A DNA stretch of 64,000 nt from Cyclobacteriaceae bacterium (GCA_019638255.1 JAHBUD010000001.1:372001-436000); one strand, 5' to 3'. Positions 9,050 to 18,619 are shown, numbered from the stretch's first letter. Numbers and translations are program-made. The notes: a model not told the origin generated them from the letters alone.

Positions 9050-9676
9050 TCAGATTTCACCCTTCAGTGATTTACTGATAACTTCAGCTTTACTGTGGAC
9101 ATGTAATTTTCTGTAAATGTTTTTGATGTGAAACCGAACCGTTTCCAGGGAGATGTTCATACGATCTGCTATGAGTTTATAGCTGAGCCCATCCACTAAA
9201 CCAATTACAATTTCCTTTTCCTTTTCAGATAGCGGGGAAGTCACCGCCTTCTTTTCAGTATTAAAGAAGTCGATCACCTTACGCGCAATTTGTGGCGACA
9301 TGGGAGAGCCTCCACGGGTTAGCAATTCTATCCCTTCTTTGATTTCATCTAACGGGGTGTTTTTAAGCAGATATCCGGTTGCACCGGCACAAAGTGACTG
9401 GAAAATTTTATCAGGATCATTATATACCGTTAGCATAATGATATCGATATCAGGATAGTCGCGCTTGATGAGTTTCATGCCATCAATACCCGACATACCC
9501 GGCAACCCGATGTCCATGAGCAGAACATCGGGTTGATTCTCGGGCGAGAGGGCCTTGCGAAAACTCTCTACTGAACCATGAACCATGGCACAGGAAAACC
9601 CAGGTTGCCGGTCGAGGTACTGATGCAACAGCGACCTGATTTGAGCGTCATCTTCTATAATGGAAATGTGCGTCAT
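9050..9676 (-). CDS. NarL/LuxR-family response regulator
   Basis: A 208-residue cytosolic transcription factor. The receiver domain (1-120) has acidic pocket E8-D9-D10, phospho-acceptor D55 in LLMDIGLPG, T83 in MLTVYND and K104 in YLLKN. The LuxR-type HTH (about 145-205) has LSEKEKEIVIGLVDGLSYKLIA and ETVRFHIKNIYRKLHV. Its ATG overlaps the last 4 bases of the outer-membrane barrel gene, so translation is probably coupled. It is the natural partner of the propeller-type sensor kinase two genes upstream. Confidence 0.93.
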   Translation of the reverse strand: MTHISIIEDDAQIRSLLHQYLDRQPGFSCAMVHGSVESFRKALSPENQPDVLLMDIGLPGMSGIDGMKLIKRDYPDIDIIMLTVYNDPDKIFQSLCAGATGYLLKNTPLDEIKEGIELLTRGGSPMSPQIARKVIDFFNTEKKAVTSPLSEKEKEIVIGLVDGLSYKLIADRMNISLETVRFHIKNIYRKLHVHSKAEVISKSLKGEI

Positions 9677-10365
9677 TGTTTAAGAACGTATCTCAATGAA
9701 ATCAATATAGCTGAATTTTTAACATCATATTTTGTAACCTCTCCTTCATATTCATATTGTGCAATCTTCGATAGGCCTGGGTTGTACGCCAGATTTACTC
9801 CTAATTTATCACTTAACTCATAGCCTATCCCAACCAACAATCCAAAATCAATCCCGGAGTAATAATCATTTTGGTTACTTGTCTTATCTGTTGTTAGCGT
9901 ACTCCCGCCTTGACTTGTTCCAGTAAACTCTGATCTTGCATTGGCCGCTAAACGAAAGCCAACCTGAGGCCCGGCAAATAGCACTATCTTTTCATGTACT
10001 TTATAATTTACTAAAATGGGTAACTCCAGGTAGGAAAGTTGCTTTGTTATCGTTTTGGTGCCGCTGTACATCTCAAATGTTTGATCATCGTACTCTTGCG
10101 CATTCCCTGAATACTGAGGACCCTTAGCTGAATACAAAATTCTTGCTTCAATACTCAGTTGATCATTGATTGGGTAAATGAAATAAAAACCCAAATGAAA
10201 CTTAACTTTCATACTGGGCTCCGAGTCGAGACTTCCCCACTCCTTAATCTCACTGCCAGTAAAGTTCACAAAACTTGGTCCGCCCATGACGCCAATCTTA
10301 ACCTGTGCATTAACCACAGTACCGAATAAAGCAACTAATAGTGTGAGTAAGACTAATTTTTTCAT
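9673..10365 (-). CDS. Outer-membrane beta-barrel protein (PorT/OMP_b-brl_2-like)
   Basis: A 230-residue protein with a signal peptide (ends VNAQ) followed by alternating amphipathic strands such as KIGVMGGPSFVNF, LSIEARILYSAKGPQY, YLELPILVNYKV, VLFAGPQVGFRLA, GIDFGLLVGIGYEL and LGVNLAYNPGLS. This pattern is typical of small eight-stranded Bacteroidota barrels annotated as porin-like or PorT-like. It is sandwiched between a sensor kinase and its response regulator with a 4-base overlap to the latter. That suggests it is part of the same signalling unit, either as sensor accessory or regulated output. No enzymatic role is visible. Confidence 0.85.
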   Translation of the reverse strand: MKKLVLLTLLVALFGTVVNAQVKIGVMGGPSFVNFTGSEIKEWGSLDSEPSMKVKFHLGFYFIYPINDQLSIEARILYSAKGPQYSGNAQEYDDQTFEMYSGTKTITKQLSYLELPILVNYKVHEKIVLFAGPQVGFRLAANARSEFTGTSQGGSTLTTDKTSNQNDYYSGIDFGLLVGIGYELSDKLGVNLAYNPGLSKIAQYEYEGEVTKYDVKNSAILISLRYVLKQ

Positions 10366-10409
10366 AGCTGTAATTTTTAACTAAACTCCAGCTATTCCAG
10401 ATGCCCTTC

Positions 10410-10429
10410 AACCCCATAAACGTGGGGTT
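10410..10429 (-). other. Hairpin between sensor kinase and barrel gene
   Basis: AACCCCA (10410-10416) and TGGGGTT (10423-10429) form a perfect 7-bp stem with a 6-base loop. It sits immediately after, and touches, the stop codon of the sensor kinase. There is no T-run after it on the minus strand, so it looks more like an RNA processing or partial attenuation hairpin than a full terminator. Confidence 0.55.
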
Positions 10430-13400
10430 TATGTCTTAAGGGGGCAACTAAGGTTTATTGAGGTTCCGCCTTGTATTTTAAGTTCAAACTGGGCGCGAAT
10501 ATCCCCTGCGCGTTTTCTCATGCTTCGCAAACCATTACCCTTGCCGCTTTCTTCTTCTAAAAAACCTATACCGTCATCTTCTATTTGCATTACAATTTTC
10601 CTTGTTGATTGGCTAACGTGTATGCTTACATGCCTGGCATTGGCATGCTTGACGATATTGTGCAACGCTTCTTTATAAATAAGATACAGGTTTTGTTTTA
10701 CCTGAGGGGAAAGCAGAATTTTATCATCGCTGGTACGCACCGCAAATTCAAACTCAATATTTTTTGGTGCCAATAACTGTGCTGCGAAATCCTTCATGCG
10801 CAACAGCAAGTCGCCTAAGCTGTCGCTGCGGTTATCAACTGACCAAACGATATCACTCATTGTACTGACTACTTCACGGCTTGTCTCTTTAATGTTCTTC
10901 AAATAATCGCGTTGCTGATTTTCATTAGCGCCATTGTCCAGCAGATCGGAATAGATAGAAATTCGAGTAAGGCTTGAGCCAACCTCATCGTGAAGGTCGC
11001 TTGCAATCTTTGTGCGGAGCCTTTCCAATTGAAGCTTTTGATTAACCCGGTATTGGTGCGCTCCGTAGAGCGAAATTCCAATCAACCCCAACATACCCGC
11101 CATAAACCACCCGGTTCTCCAGAAAGGAGGCAGCACTTCAATCTGAATAACGGCTTTATTGCTCCCCCAAACCAACGGATTTGTTGAGGCCTGAACTTCC
11201 AGTGTATACACGCCCGGACTTAGATTGGTAAAGCTTGCAAAATTTGTATTGCCACTTTCTACCCATGCATCATTAAATCCCTTCAACCGGTAACGATAAC
11301 TTACTTGATTGGGATTTTGAAAATACAAAGCAGAAAAAGATAAACTAAAAAAGTTCTCCGTTGGCTTCAGCCGGATTTTTGAAGTGTGGGAAATATGTTG
11401 ATTCAGTGTACTTCGTCCGATTGCACTGTTATTTATAGGAACTTCATGATTAAAGATTTTGAGCGCGCTGAATTTAACAGGGAATTTATCTTCAGGTGAT
11501 TCGTCTAGGGTTAGGGGATCAAACCAAATAAGTCCCTTATTTGATACCGTATAAATTCTCCCCTGCACATCCGTTAACAACCCCGAAGCCATGTTGGACA
11601 CTTCAAGTCCATGCTTCTCATCAAAAATCCTCTCTTCTTGAGTTTGGGTGTTATAACTTAGCAGGTAAGATTCTGTGAGTATCCATAGTACTTTATTTCT
11701 ATCCATTACCAAATCCGCAAATCGGCCAGGATGATGGCTGCCGTCAAATAACAAGCGGGTTTGCAGGGTATCTCCTGAATTATACTCGGCTACATGTACC
11801 TGGTTGCCGGCCAAAAGCAATTGTACTTCAGAAGGAGAATTATAAAAGGCCTCGGTTCCATTGTTAACAAATACTGTGTAAATACGCTCGTTGCCGGCTG
11901 ATAGCTTTTTAAATGTTTGTGATTGCTTGTCAAAAACCACTGCACCATGTCCGGTTTCAAACCAAATGTTATTGTCGTACTTTCTTATCCTTCGAACAGC
12001 ATGAAAACTTATTCCTTGCTTCCACAACGAATCGGCATTAAAATGAAAATATTTTTTCGCTGCCCTATTGTACACGGTAAGGGGTGCGCGGATTGCACTT
12101 ATCCAAACCAAGTCATCATCAACCAAAATGCTTGAGATTGCATCATTGAGAATTCCAAGCTTGCCCGGCTGGTATCGCAAACGCTCAAACGATTTAGTTT
12201 GATAATCATAAATACCCACTCCTCCTCCATCCATGCCTATCCAAATCCGTCCGTGCTTATCGCCATCAATAGATATTACAGCGTTGTGTGCAATACTCCC
12301 TTGATCGGCAGGATTATTCCTAAACCGAGTTGTTCGGCCTGTTAGTAGATTCATCCTGTTTAATCCGGTGCCATTAAATCCAATCCAGATAATGGAGTCG
12401 TTCTCAGCATACACCGTACGCGGAGTACCTTCGGAAATAGAGTTGGGGTTCCTTGAATGATGGATAATCCGATGAAATTTTGCAGGCCTGGTGTTCAGAA
12501 GATAAAGTCCTGTTTCAGCCGTAGCTGCCCATAATAAACCTTGCCTATCGAGAAAAATACCTACTACGTTATTTGATCCAATGGACTCACGATCGGAAGG
12601 ATCGTGAAACCACTGATAGAACTGTCGGGTGGAAAGATTGTAGTAATTTAATCCGCCCCCATAAGTACAGAGCCACAAGCCATTTCTTTCTTTGTCAAAC
12701 AAAACCCTAAAGATGGAATTAATTGAAAGTGAGTTTGTGTTGGAAGATTGATGAATAAGGTGTTCCTGGCGATTAGAAACAAGGTCGATAATATGAAGCC
12801 CTCCATAAGTACCAATAAACATCCGATCAGCCAAACTATCATACGCCAGTGAACGAATTACACGATACCGATACGTGTCCTCCGGATTTATGTTGTTCAA
12901 TTCATAGAAATCAAAATCATCTGTCTCCGCAACATATTTAAAAAGCCCTGATGTGGTTGCTACCCATATATTGCCACGTTTATCCCGAATGATGTCCAAT
13001 ATGTAATTGTCGCGTAAGCTTCGCGGATTGCTTTGATCATGCCGGTACCACTTTATTGATTGACTGTTCAAATCAACATGGGCCAAGCCCTCACCCAAAT
13101 GGGCTACCCAAAACCGATGAAGATCATCTGCCAATACCGCACGAGCGGTTGTGCCCAGTACCATCAGACTATCGTTCAGGGGGCGAAATGAATCCTGCAG
13201 CCTATCGTATTGAAGCAACTTACCCAATGAGGTGATGACAAAAATGTTTCGAAGTGTATCTTCAAAGATTACACGGGCAACAGGTCTTTCTTGTTTGTTC
13301 CCACCAAGGTTCTGACCCGCGAAGAAGTTAAGATTTGATGCATCATATCGGGCCAAACCGGCTTCTACACCAAACCAGATGTAACCTTCCTTATCTTCCA

Positions 13401-13530
13401 ACATGGTAAATTGATTAACATGATGTGCACGGATTACCTCATCGATCTTTCTGAAGCGTGTAGAAAAAGGCTGGCTATTGGCAACAATTGCCAATACTAA
13501 AAATCCGCAACTGAACAGGCGGGCTATCAT
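10429..13530 (-). CDS. Two-component regulator-propeller sensor histidine kinase
   Basis: A 1033-residue membrane sensor. After a signal peptide come many reg_prop repeats (for example GYIWFGVEAGLARYD, GNIWVATTSGLFKY, GRIWIGMDGGGVGIYD) forming two periplasmic propellers up to about 690. A Y_Y_Y domain follows (VSYRYRLKGFNDAWVESG) and one TM (WFMAGMLGLIGISLYGA). The cytosolic part has a HisKA_3 dimerisation domain with phospho-acceptor H847 in DLHDEVGSSLTR and a HATPase with HNIVKHANA and DDGIGF. Unlike the hybrid kinases of polysaccharide utilisation loci, it has no fused receiver or AraC domain. It signals instead to the separate LuxR regulator downstream. Ligand unknown. Confidence 0.93.
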   Translation of the reverse strand: MIARLFSCGFLVLAIVANSQPFSTRFRKIDEVIRAHHVNQFTMLEDKEGYIWFGVEAGLARYDASNLNFFAGQNLGGNKQERPVARVIFEDTLRNIFVITSLGKLLQYDRLQDSFRPLNDSLMVLGTTARAVLADDLHRFWVAHLGEGLAHVDLNSQSIKWYRHDQSNPRSLRDNYILDIIRDKRGNIWVATTSGLFKYVAETDDFDFYELNNINPEDTYRYRVIRSLAYDSLADRMFIGTYGGLHIIDLVSNRQEHLIHQSSNTNSLSINSIFRVLFDKERNGLWLCTYGGGLNYYNLSTRQFYQWFHDPSDRESIGSNNVVGIFLDRQGLLWAATAETGLYLLNTRPAKFHRIIHHSRNPNSISEGTPRTVYAENDSIIWIGFNGTGLNRMNLLTGRTTRFRNNPADQGSIAHNAVISIDGDKHGRIWIGMDGGGVGIYDYQTKSFERLRYQPGKLGILNDAISSILVDDDLVWISAIRAPLTVYNRAAKKYFHFNADSLWKQGISFHAVRRIRKYDNNIWFETGHGAVVFDKQSQTFKKLSAGNERIYTVFVNNGTEAFYNSPSEVQLLLAGNQVHVAEYNSGDTLQTRLLFDGSHHPGRFADLVMDRNKVLWILTESYLLSYNTQTQEERIFDEKHGLEVSNMASGLLTDVQGRIYTVSNKGLIWFDPLTLDESPEDKFPVKFSALKIFNHEVPINNSAIGRSTLNQHISHTSKIRLKPTENFFSLSFSALYFQNPNQVSYRYRLKGFNDAWVESGNTNFASFTNLSPGVYTLEVQASTNPLVWGSNKAVIQIEVLPPFWRTGWFMAGMLGLIGISLYGAHQYRVNQKLQLERLRTKIASDLHDEVGSSLTRISIYSDLLDNGANENQQRDYLKNIKETSREVVSTMSDIVWSVDNRSDSLGDLLLRMKDFAAQLLAPKNIEFEFAVRTSDDKILLSPQVKQNLYLIYKEALHNIVKHANARHVSIHVSQSTRKIVMQIEDDGIGFLEEESGKGNGLRSMRKRAGDIRAQFELKIQGGTSINLSCPLKT

Positions 13531-13571
13531 GCTATGAATTTACAGAAAGAAGACCACAGAAATAAACCTGG

Positions 13572-14429
13572 TTAGGTGAATCGGTTTAAAATGTCAATTA
13601 CCTGTTGTAGATACCCTCCGCCAAACAGGTTGACATGAACAAGCAAGGGGTACAAATTATAAACGTCCACCCTGGTGTCAAAACCCGGTTCAACGGGAAA
13701 TGAACTGAAATAGGATTCGTAAAACATTGGATCAAAACCTCCGAACAATTGTGTAAATGCCAACTCCGCCTCACGATGACCATAATAAACGGCTGGATCA
13801 ATAAGGGCAGGTTTGCCCGCACCATTTACCATAACATTGCCACTCCATAAATCGCCATGCAGTAATGCGGGTTTTTCCTCTGGTAATAAGTTCGGTAATT
13901 TTTTATGTAAGGTTTCAAATTTTTTGCGAAGACTGATGTTTATACTGTTGTTCTTTTCGGCAAGCAAGATTTGCTTCTCTAATCGTTGCGTGATAAAAAA
14001 GTCGATCCAATTGGATGTTACTGTGTTATGTTGAGTGTGTGACCCGATATAGTTATCGTGTGATAGTCCAAAATTATCTTGCGTATGTTTGTGCAGGTTG
14101 GCCAACTGCCCTCCTAACGCTTTCCAATAATCAGCACCTGGCTTAGTTGAACGAATGAACGTCATGAGAATGTACTGACTGCCTTCAATCTCCTTCACAA
14201 CAATCGGGTGGGGAACTTCAATACAATTTTTTTCATGAAGCAACCTGAGTCCTTTGGCTTCGGCAGTGAACATGCCCGGGTAGCGGGAAGCATCATTCCA
14301 TTTCACAAAAAAGCTGCCTTGATTCGTAATCAACTCTCCCCCATGATTAATGCATCCGCCTGAAGCCGGACGGAAGTCCTGGATTTTGCAATCAAGGTGC
14401 TGCTCAATGTCCTTTTCGATAGCGATCAC
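13572..14429 (-). CDS. Fructosamine kinase family protein
   Basis: A 285-residue cytosolic protein-kinase-like enzyme. Bacterial members phosphorylate ribulosamines, erythrulosamines or fructosamines on glycated proteins as a deglycation step. Visible are the N-terminal GGCINHGGEL nucleotide loop, a catalytic HGDLWSGNVM (HGD-N) and a LIDPAVYYGHREAE metal-binding D. The start is GTG and overlaps the TonB receptor's TAG stop by one base (TAGTG), so re-initiation is likely. Family length is about 285-300, so it is complete. Confidence 0.9.
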   Translation of the reverse strand: MIAIEKDIEQHLDCKIQDFRPASGGCINHGGELITNQGSFFVKWNDASRYPGMFTAEAKGLRLLHEKNCIEVPHPIVVKEIEGSQYILMTFIRSTKPGADYWKALGGQLANLHKHTQDNFGLSHDNYIGSHTQHNTVTSNWIDFFITQRLEKQILLAEKNNSINISLRKKFETLHKKLPNLLPEEKPALLHGDLWSGNVMVNGAGKPALIDPAVYYGHREAELAFTQLFGGFDPMFYESYFSSFPVEPGFDTRVDVYNLYPLLVHVNLFGGGYLQQVIDILNRFT

Positions 14430-16498
14430 TAAAATGCAAGATTGATCTTCAGTCCACCAAAAAAATTCCTGGCCGGTGCTGCATTATAATACCTTCCGCC
14501 TACAGCATTCAAGTCATTGCCTAAACTATAGGTTTGATCAAGTAAATTATCTCCACCCGCATAAATCTCGAGGCGCTTGTTTTGATAGCCGACTCTAAAA
14601 CCAGGCAAGGTATATGCATCGGCATAAACCGCGTTGGCATCGTTTAATGGAAGCTTACCCGTATGGATAATGGTTGCTCTGAAATAAACTCCGCTGCGCA
14701 AAGCAACATCAGCACCACCACTGACAACGTGAGCCGGTGTACCGGTAAGTTGATTGCCAGAGAAATCATCCTGCCCTTTGATGTAATCACCAAACCGGAA
14801 ATCATTGTAGGCATAGCTTGTCCAGATGCTGAGATTGCTTACAAAACTATTCTTTGGGATCACAGGGACTACACTCAGCTTAAATTCAATTCCCTTTTGT
14901 TTTGTTTCACCGGCATTTACAAAATATTCAGACCCATCATCTTCACGCCTGATGACAATCGTTTCATCCAATGCGAAAAAAAATCCGGTAATCTCCGATT
15001 TAATGATCTGCCTAAACCAGTTCTTGCGAATACCCAATTCATAGTTTGTTCCGGTTTCTGCTTCCAGGTCGCGGTTAAAAACTCCATTGGATGCATTGAT
15101 CTCGGCTAGTGTAGGGGGAGAGAAACCCCTGCTAACACTTCCATAAACAGACATCACTTTATTGGGTGTAAATAAAAGGGCCAATCGGGGCATGAGCTTA
15201 GGCGTATACACCATTTGCTCTTCAGGCGATCCAACATCCGACAAGCGTTGGAACGTATACTGCAACCCGTTAATGCTCGCTCCTGCGGTTGCGCTAAAAT
15301 TGCTCCAAAGCAATTCGCCCTGCCCAAAAACACTGTACTGTAAAACAGAAATCTCATCATCCGATAACAATGCGCCTTCCGCTCCTTGATTGTTCTGGTA
15401 TGACTTCACCGGCATAAAGCCTGCCTGAAATTCACCGCCACCGAGCAAAGCCATTTGAATTTTTTCTGCTGATTTTCTGAAAGAAGTAACTGAGCGCGCA
15501 CCCAAACTTTGTTCATTACGATGATCAACATTTCTGATAGCAGCATTCTTAAAGTTTACCAGGTTACCATAAACACTTGTGCGATTATGAAAATTGCTCC
15601 CGAAAAAATATTCATGCGCTACACCGGTATAAAATGATTTTAACGAAACCCTTGCGCGTTGTTCAACCGCTCCCGGCAAGGTAGCTGTTGCCGGCCGAGC
15701 CTGACGGGAATTTTGCTCAAACTCTGTTAGCGTTAATCCTCCTGGTGTTTCATAAAACAAATCGCTGTAAAAGATGAACGTTTCCAAAACCTGACGATCA
15801 TCCAATTCAAACCGGAAAACACTATTCACCACATCACGAAACAGTTGAGTTTGCTCACGGTAGCCATCGGATTGAAAATGCATAACCTGAACCTGATGTG
15901 ATGCTTTATCGGTGGCATCTTCGTAGCCTGCATGCCATAAGGCACTGCCAAACGATCCAACTTGTAGGCTCGCCTGAATTGCCCGCCCGGTTTGAATGAT
16001 TGGAGAGTTAAGCAACAGCACACCGCCTGTGCCGGCACCGTATAAACTTGATCCCGGGCCTTTTACTACTTCAATTGATCCCATCATGGCCGGATCAAGC
16101 TGATTGAAATACGTGTTACCACCGGGATCGGTTAATGGAATCTCATTCCAATACACTTTCACATTTCGTACACCAAATGGCGAACGTATGCTACTTCCCC
16201 GGATGGATATCCGGTAACTTCCCGGAGATCGCTCTTCAAATCGAACGCCCGGGGCCGTGTTCATGGCCGGAACAAAAGTAGCCGCGTTAAAACGTTGGAA
16301 CTCTTCTTTACCCATGGCCACAACAGCTGCTGGTATATCATGAATAGGCCGATTGTAGGCAAAAGCCTTTATGGTCACTTCATCAAGATATCGGGTTGTA
16401 TCTGGCACATGCTCCTGCGCCATACCTGAAGTCAGTATGAAAATCGATAGCAAGGTGAATGAAAACCGAAGCAATTTATTTGGCAAAATCCCGCTCAT
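14429..16498 (-). CDS. TonB-dependent outer-membrane receptor
   Basis: A 689-residue receptor with signal peptide (ends GMAQ). The plug domain (about 35-170) contains a TonB-box-like DEVTIKAF, PGVRFEERSPGSYRISIRGSS and VEVVKGPGSSLYGAGTGG. A 22-strand-type barrel follows and ends in the aromatic-terminated KINLAF that BAM recognises. There is no CarboxypepD_reg extension and no SusD partner, so it looks like a siderophore, metal or vitamin receptor rather than a glycan SusC. It heads a minus-strand run with fructosamine kinase and the sensor kinase. Ligand not identifiable. Confidence 0.92.
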   Translation of the reverse strand: MSGILPNKLLRFSFTLLSIFILTSGMAQEHVPDTTRYLDEVTIKAFAYNRPIHDIPAAVVAMGKEEFQRFNAATFVPAMNTAPGVRFEERSPGSYRISIRGSSIRSPFGVRNVKVYWNEIPLTDPGGNTYFNQLDPAMMGSIEVVKGPGSSLYGAGTGGVLLLNSPIIQTGRAIQASLQVGSFGSALWHAGYEDATDKASHQVQVMHFQSDGYREQTQLFRDVVNSVFRFELDDRQVLETFIFYSDLFYETPGGLTLTEFEQNSRQARPATATLPGAVEQRARVSLKSFYTGVAHEYFFGSNFHNRTSVYGNLVNFKNAAIRNVDHRNEQSLGARSVTSFRKSAEKIQMALLGGGEFQAGFMPVKSYQNNQGAEGALLSDDEISVLQYSVFGQGELLWSNFSATAGASINGLQYTFQRLSDVGSPEEQMVYTPKLMPRLALLFTPNKVMSVYGSVSRGFSPPTLAEINASNGVFNRDLEAETGTNYELGIRKNWFRQIIKSEITGFFFALDETIVIRREDDGSEYFVNAGETKQKGIEFKLSVVPVIPKNSFVSNLSIWTSYAYNDFRFGDYIKGQDDFSGNQLTGTPAHVVSGGADVALRSGVYFRATIIHTGKLPLNDANAVYADAYTLPGFRVGYQNKRLEIYAGGDNLLDQTYSLGNDLNAVGGRYYNAAPARNFFGGLKINLAF

Positions 16499-16591
16499 GT
16501 AAAATCATCTGCTGTGCATGTGGCAAAATACCTAATAAGCTCTAATCCAGCGAAATAGACAAAATTTTGTGCCTTAAAGCCAAAAAAAATA

Positions 16592-16663
16592 GCGATCTTG
16601 CAGGTTGTCGAACTAAATCAGGGCTCATTCAGTTATAAAATTGCCTCTGATGAGAAAGATCGC
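16592..16663. other. Nested inverted repeat in the divergent gap upstream of a small gene
   Basis: Outer arms GCGATCTT (16592-16599) and AAGATCGC (16656-16663) are perfect. Inside, ATCAGGGC (near 16617-16624) and GCCTCTGAT pair with one bulge. The sequence lies 31-103 bases upstream of the ATG at 16695 and 94 bases upstream of the TonB receptor start. It may be a structured 5' leader of the small gene, a small RNA or a mobile palindromic repeat. No known riboswitch core was recognised. Confidence 0.5.
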
Positions 16664-16694
16664 AGGAATTCATTAATCAATATCAATATTAATC

Positions 16695-16925
16695 ATGGGA
16701 AGACCTCCAATTTTACCAAAGAAGAAAAAAGACGGCTTTTACATTGAAATCCGCAACAAAGGTTCAAAATCTGCCGGCACAATTATCATTCGCGATACGC
16801 GCGAAGCCATGATGCAAGCTGCCCGCATGTATGAAATCACCAAAGACGTTACCATCCTCGGTGAACACCGGAATGGCAAGCGTGTTGAAGAGTCAAAGAA
16901 AAAGGCATCCGCTAAAGTAAAATAG
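16695..16925 (+). CDS. Small basic protein of unknown function
   Basis: A 76-residue, Lys/Arg-rich protein with no signal peptide or TM. It opens with MGRPPILPKKKKDGFYIEI, a basic tail followed by what look like beta strands. A central TREAMMQAARMYE helix and a Lys-rich C-terminus follow. The charge would suit nucleic-acid or ribosome binding, but I recognise no named family. It has its own structured upstream region and its own terminator, so it is probably a well-expressed single gene. The reading frame is real on these grounds plus good codon use. Confidence 0.75.
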   Translation: MGRPPILPKKKKDGFYIEIRNKGSKSAGTIIIRDTREAMMQAARMYEITKDVTILGEHRNGKRVEESKKKASAKVK

Positions 16926-16951
16926 GGGGCATTTGCCCCTTATTGTTTTTT
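16926..16951 (+). terminator. Rho-independent terminator after the small basic protein
   Basis: GGGGC-ATTT-GCCCC begins right after the TAG stop and is followed by TTATTGTTTTTT. The U-tract covers the TTG codon at 16943 that opens the following frame, which argues against that codon being the next gene's start. Confidence 0.75.
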
Positions 16952-16993
16952 ATCCCTCCCTTATCATTTCTATTTTCATCGGAAAATTTTACG

Positions 16994-18205
16994 GTGCGTT
17001 ACCTTTCTGTTTTCTTTTTTATATCCCTTCATGTTGCACTCGCCCAGAAAAAGGAGAACCCTTATGTAATCCTTATTTCCTTTGACGGCTTCAGCCATGA
17101 CTATGTGGAAAAATATGCGTTGCCCAATTTTAAAAACTTCATTAAAAATGGTGCTTCTGCTGAAGGATTGATTCCATCGTTTCCGAGCAAAACATTTCCC
17201 AATCACTACACCATTGTTACCGGCCTGTACCCGGGACACCATGGCTTGGTAGACAATCACTTTTACGACAAAAAGCTTGAACTCAACTATACCATGCGTA
17301 ACCGCGATATGGTGGAAAATCCTGTCTTCTATGGGGGCACTCCCTTGTGGCAACTTGTACAACAACAGGGTTTGAAATCTGCATCCTGTTTTTGGGTAGG
17401 ATCTGAAGCTCCGGTTCAAGGCGAGTTTCCTACATACTACTACCGGTATAATGAAAGCATGCCTAACAGTAAACGTGTTGAACAGGTAATCGATTGGTTA
17501 ACGTTGCCGAAGAAAGATCGTCCACAATTTATTTCGTTGTATTTCTCCTTGGTGGATACCGAGGGGCACAACACGGGACCAAACTCGGAGGAGCTTAGAA
17601 AAACAGTACTTGAAGCCGATAGCTTGTTGGGTTACCTGATGCAAAGCCTGAGAAAGATAAGGCTTCCGGTAAATGTTGTTTTGATTTCCGATCATGGCAT
17701 GTATGAGCTGGAGCAGAAAGAAGAAACCTACATCACGTTGAGCAAATTCATCAACCTGGCTGATACAACTGTTCGCATTATCAATGGTGGTACACAGGCA
17801 CACCTGTATACGAATAATGTTGACTCGCTGTTCAGTGTGCTCAAAGCAGTTGAAGAAAATTTTGTTGTTTACAAACGTGAGGATTTTCCCGAAAGGTGGA
17901 ACTATAACCATTATCGGGTGGGCGATATAATGCTTGTGGCAACACCAGGCCATTACATACAATTGAACAGCCGCAACTTTGGCCGCCTTCAATCACCCGT
18001 GTTTGGTGTGCACGGCTACGATCCTGATGAAGTTCCGGAGATGAAAGGTATTTTTTACGCCAACGGCCCGAACATAAAAGCAGGTGCAACTGCACCCGCT
18101 TTCAGAAATGTTCACGTGTATCCGTTTATTGCTTTGCTGCTGGGTATAACGCCACCTAAAACTGATGGCGATGTAAATGTGCTACGATCGCTTTATAAAA
18201 AATAG
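16994..18205 (+). CDS. Secreted ectonucleotide pyrophosphatase/phosphodiesterase (alkaline phosphatase superfamily)
   Basis: The frame is open from a TTG at 16943, but that codon sits in the preceding terminator. The GTG at 16994 gives a clean signal peptide (VRYLSVFFFISLHVALAQ) and a 403-residue protein. NPP-type motifs are visible: metal Asp in LISFDGFSHDYV, nucleophile Thr in PSFPSKTFPNHYTIVTGLYPG, LVDTEGHNTGP (D and H ligands), ISDHGM (D-H) and the late GVHGYDP. Members cleave phosphodiester or pyrophosphate bonds of nucleotides or lipids. It is probably periplasmic. Confidence 0.88.
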   Translation: MRYLSVFFFISLHVALAQKKENPYVILISFDGFSHDYVEKYALPNFKNFIKNGASAEGLIPSFPSKTFPNHYTIVTGLYPGHHGLVDNHFYDKKLELNYTMRNRDMVENPVFYGGTPLWQLVQQQGLKSASCFWVGSEAPVQGEFPTYYYRYNESMPNSKRVEQVIDWLTLPKKDRPQFISLYFSLVDTEGHNTGPNSEELRKTVLEADSLLGYLMQSLRKIRLPVNVVLISDHGMYELEQKEETYITLSKFINLADTTVRIINGGTQAHLYTNNVDSLFSVLKAVEENFVVYKREDFPERWNYNHYRVGDIMLVATPGHYIQLNSRNFGRLQSPVFGVHGYDPDEVPEMKGIFYANGPNIKAGATAPAFRNVHVYPFIALLLGITPPKTDGDVNVLRSLYKK

Positions 18206-18209
18206 ATCA

Positions 18210-18575
18210 CTACGCATTTCTGAGAATCTTCTCCATCTTTCTACCCTTTGCCAACTCATCCACCAACTTATCTAAATATCTTACTTTTTGTGTGAGTGGG
18301 TTTTCGATTTCTTCTACACGATAGCCACAGATTACACCCGTAATGAGGTTTGCGTTGGGGTTTAGTTTGGCCTTTTGAAAGAAGGCCTCAAACGTTACCT
18401 TCTTTTCTATCAGCTCCTGCAGTTTCTTGTTATCAAAACCGGTTAACCATTCGATTACCTCGTGCAGTTCTTCTTTCGTTCTGCCTTTGCGCTCCACTTT
18501 GGTAACATAGTGCGGGTATACGGAAGCGAACGTCATGGTAGCTATACGTTCATGGTGTGCGGTGGTGTCTTTCAT
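18210..18575 (-). CDS. DUF2200 family protein
   Basis: A 121-residue cytosolic protein that matches the DUF2200 family over its whole length: [83 protein letters not shown]. The family is widespread and has no established function. It converges with the phosphodiesterase gene with a 4-base gap. Confidence 0.92.
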   Translation of the reverse strand: MKDTTAHHERIATMTFASVYPHYVTKVERKGRTKEELHEVIEWLTGFDNKKLQELIEKKVTFEAFFQKAKLNPNANLITGVICGYRVEEIENPLTQKVRYLDKLVDELAKGRKMEKILRNA

Positions 18576-18619
18576 GGTTTTTGCACGAATTACTGATTGT
18601 TCACTCTGTTAATTTTCCT

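Noticed and set aside
16943..16993. TTG at 16943 as start of the phosphodiesterase
   Set aside because: It lies in the U-tract of the preceding terminator and would put 17 extra residues before the signal peptide.
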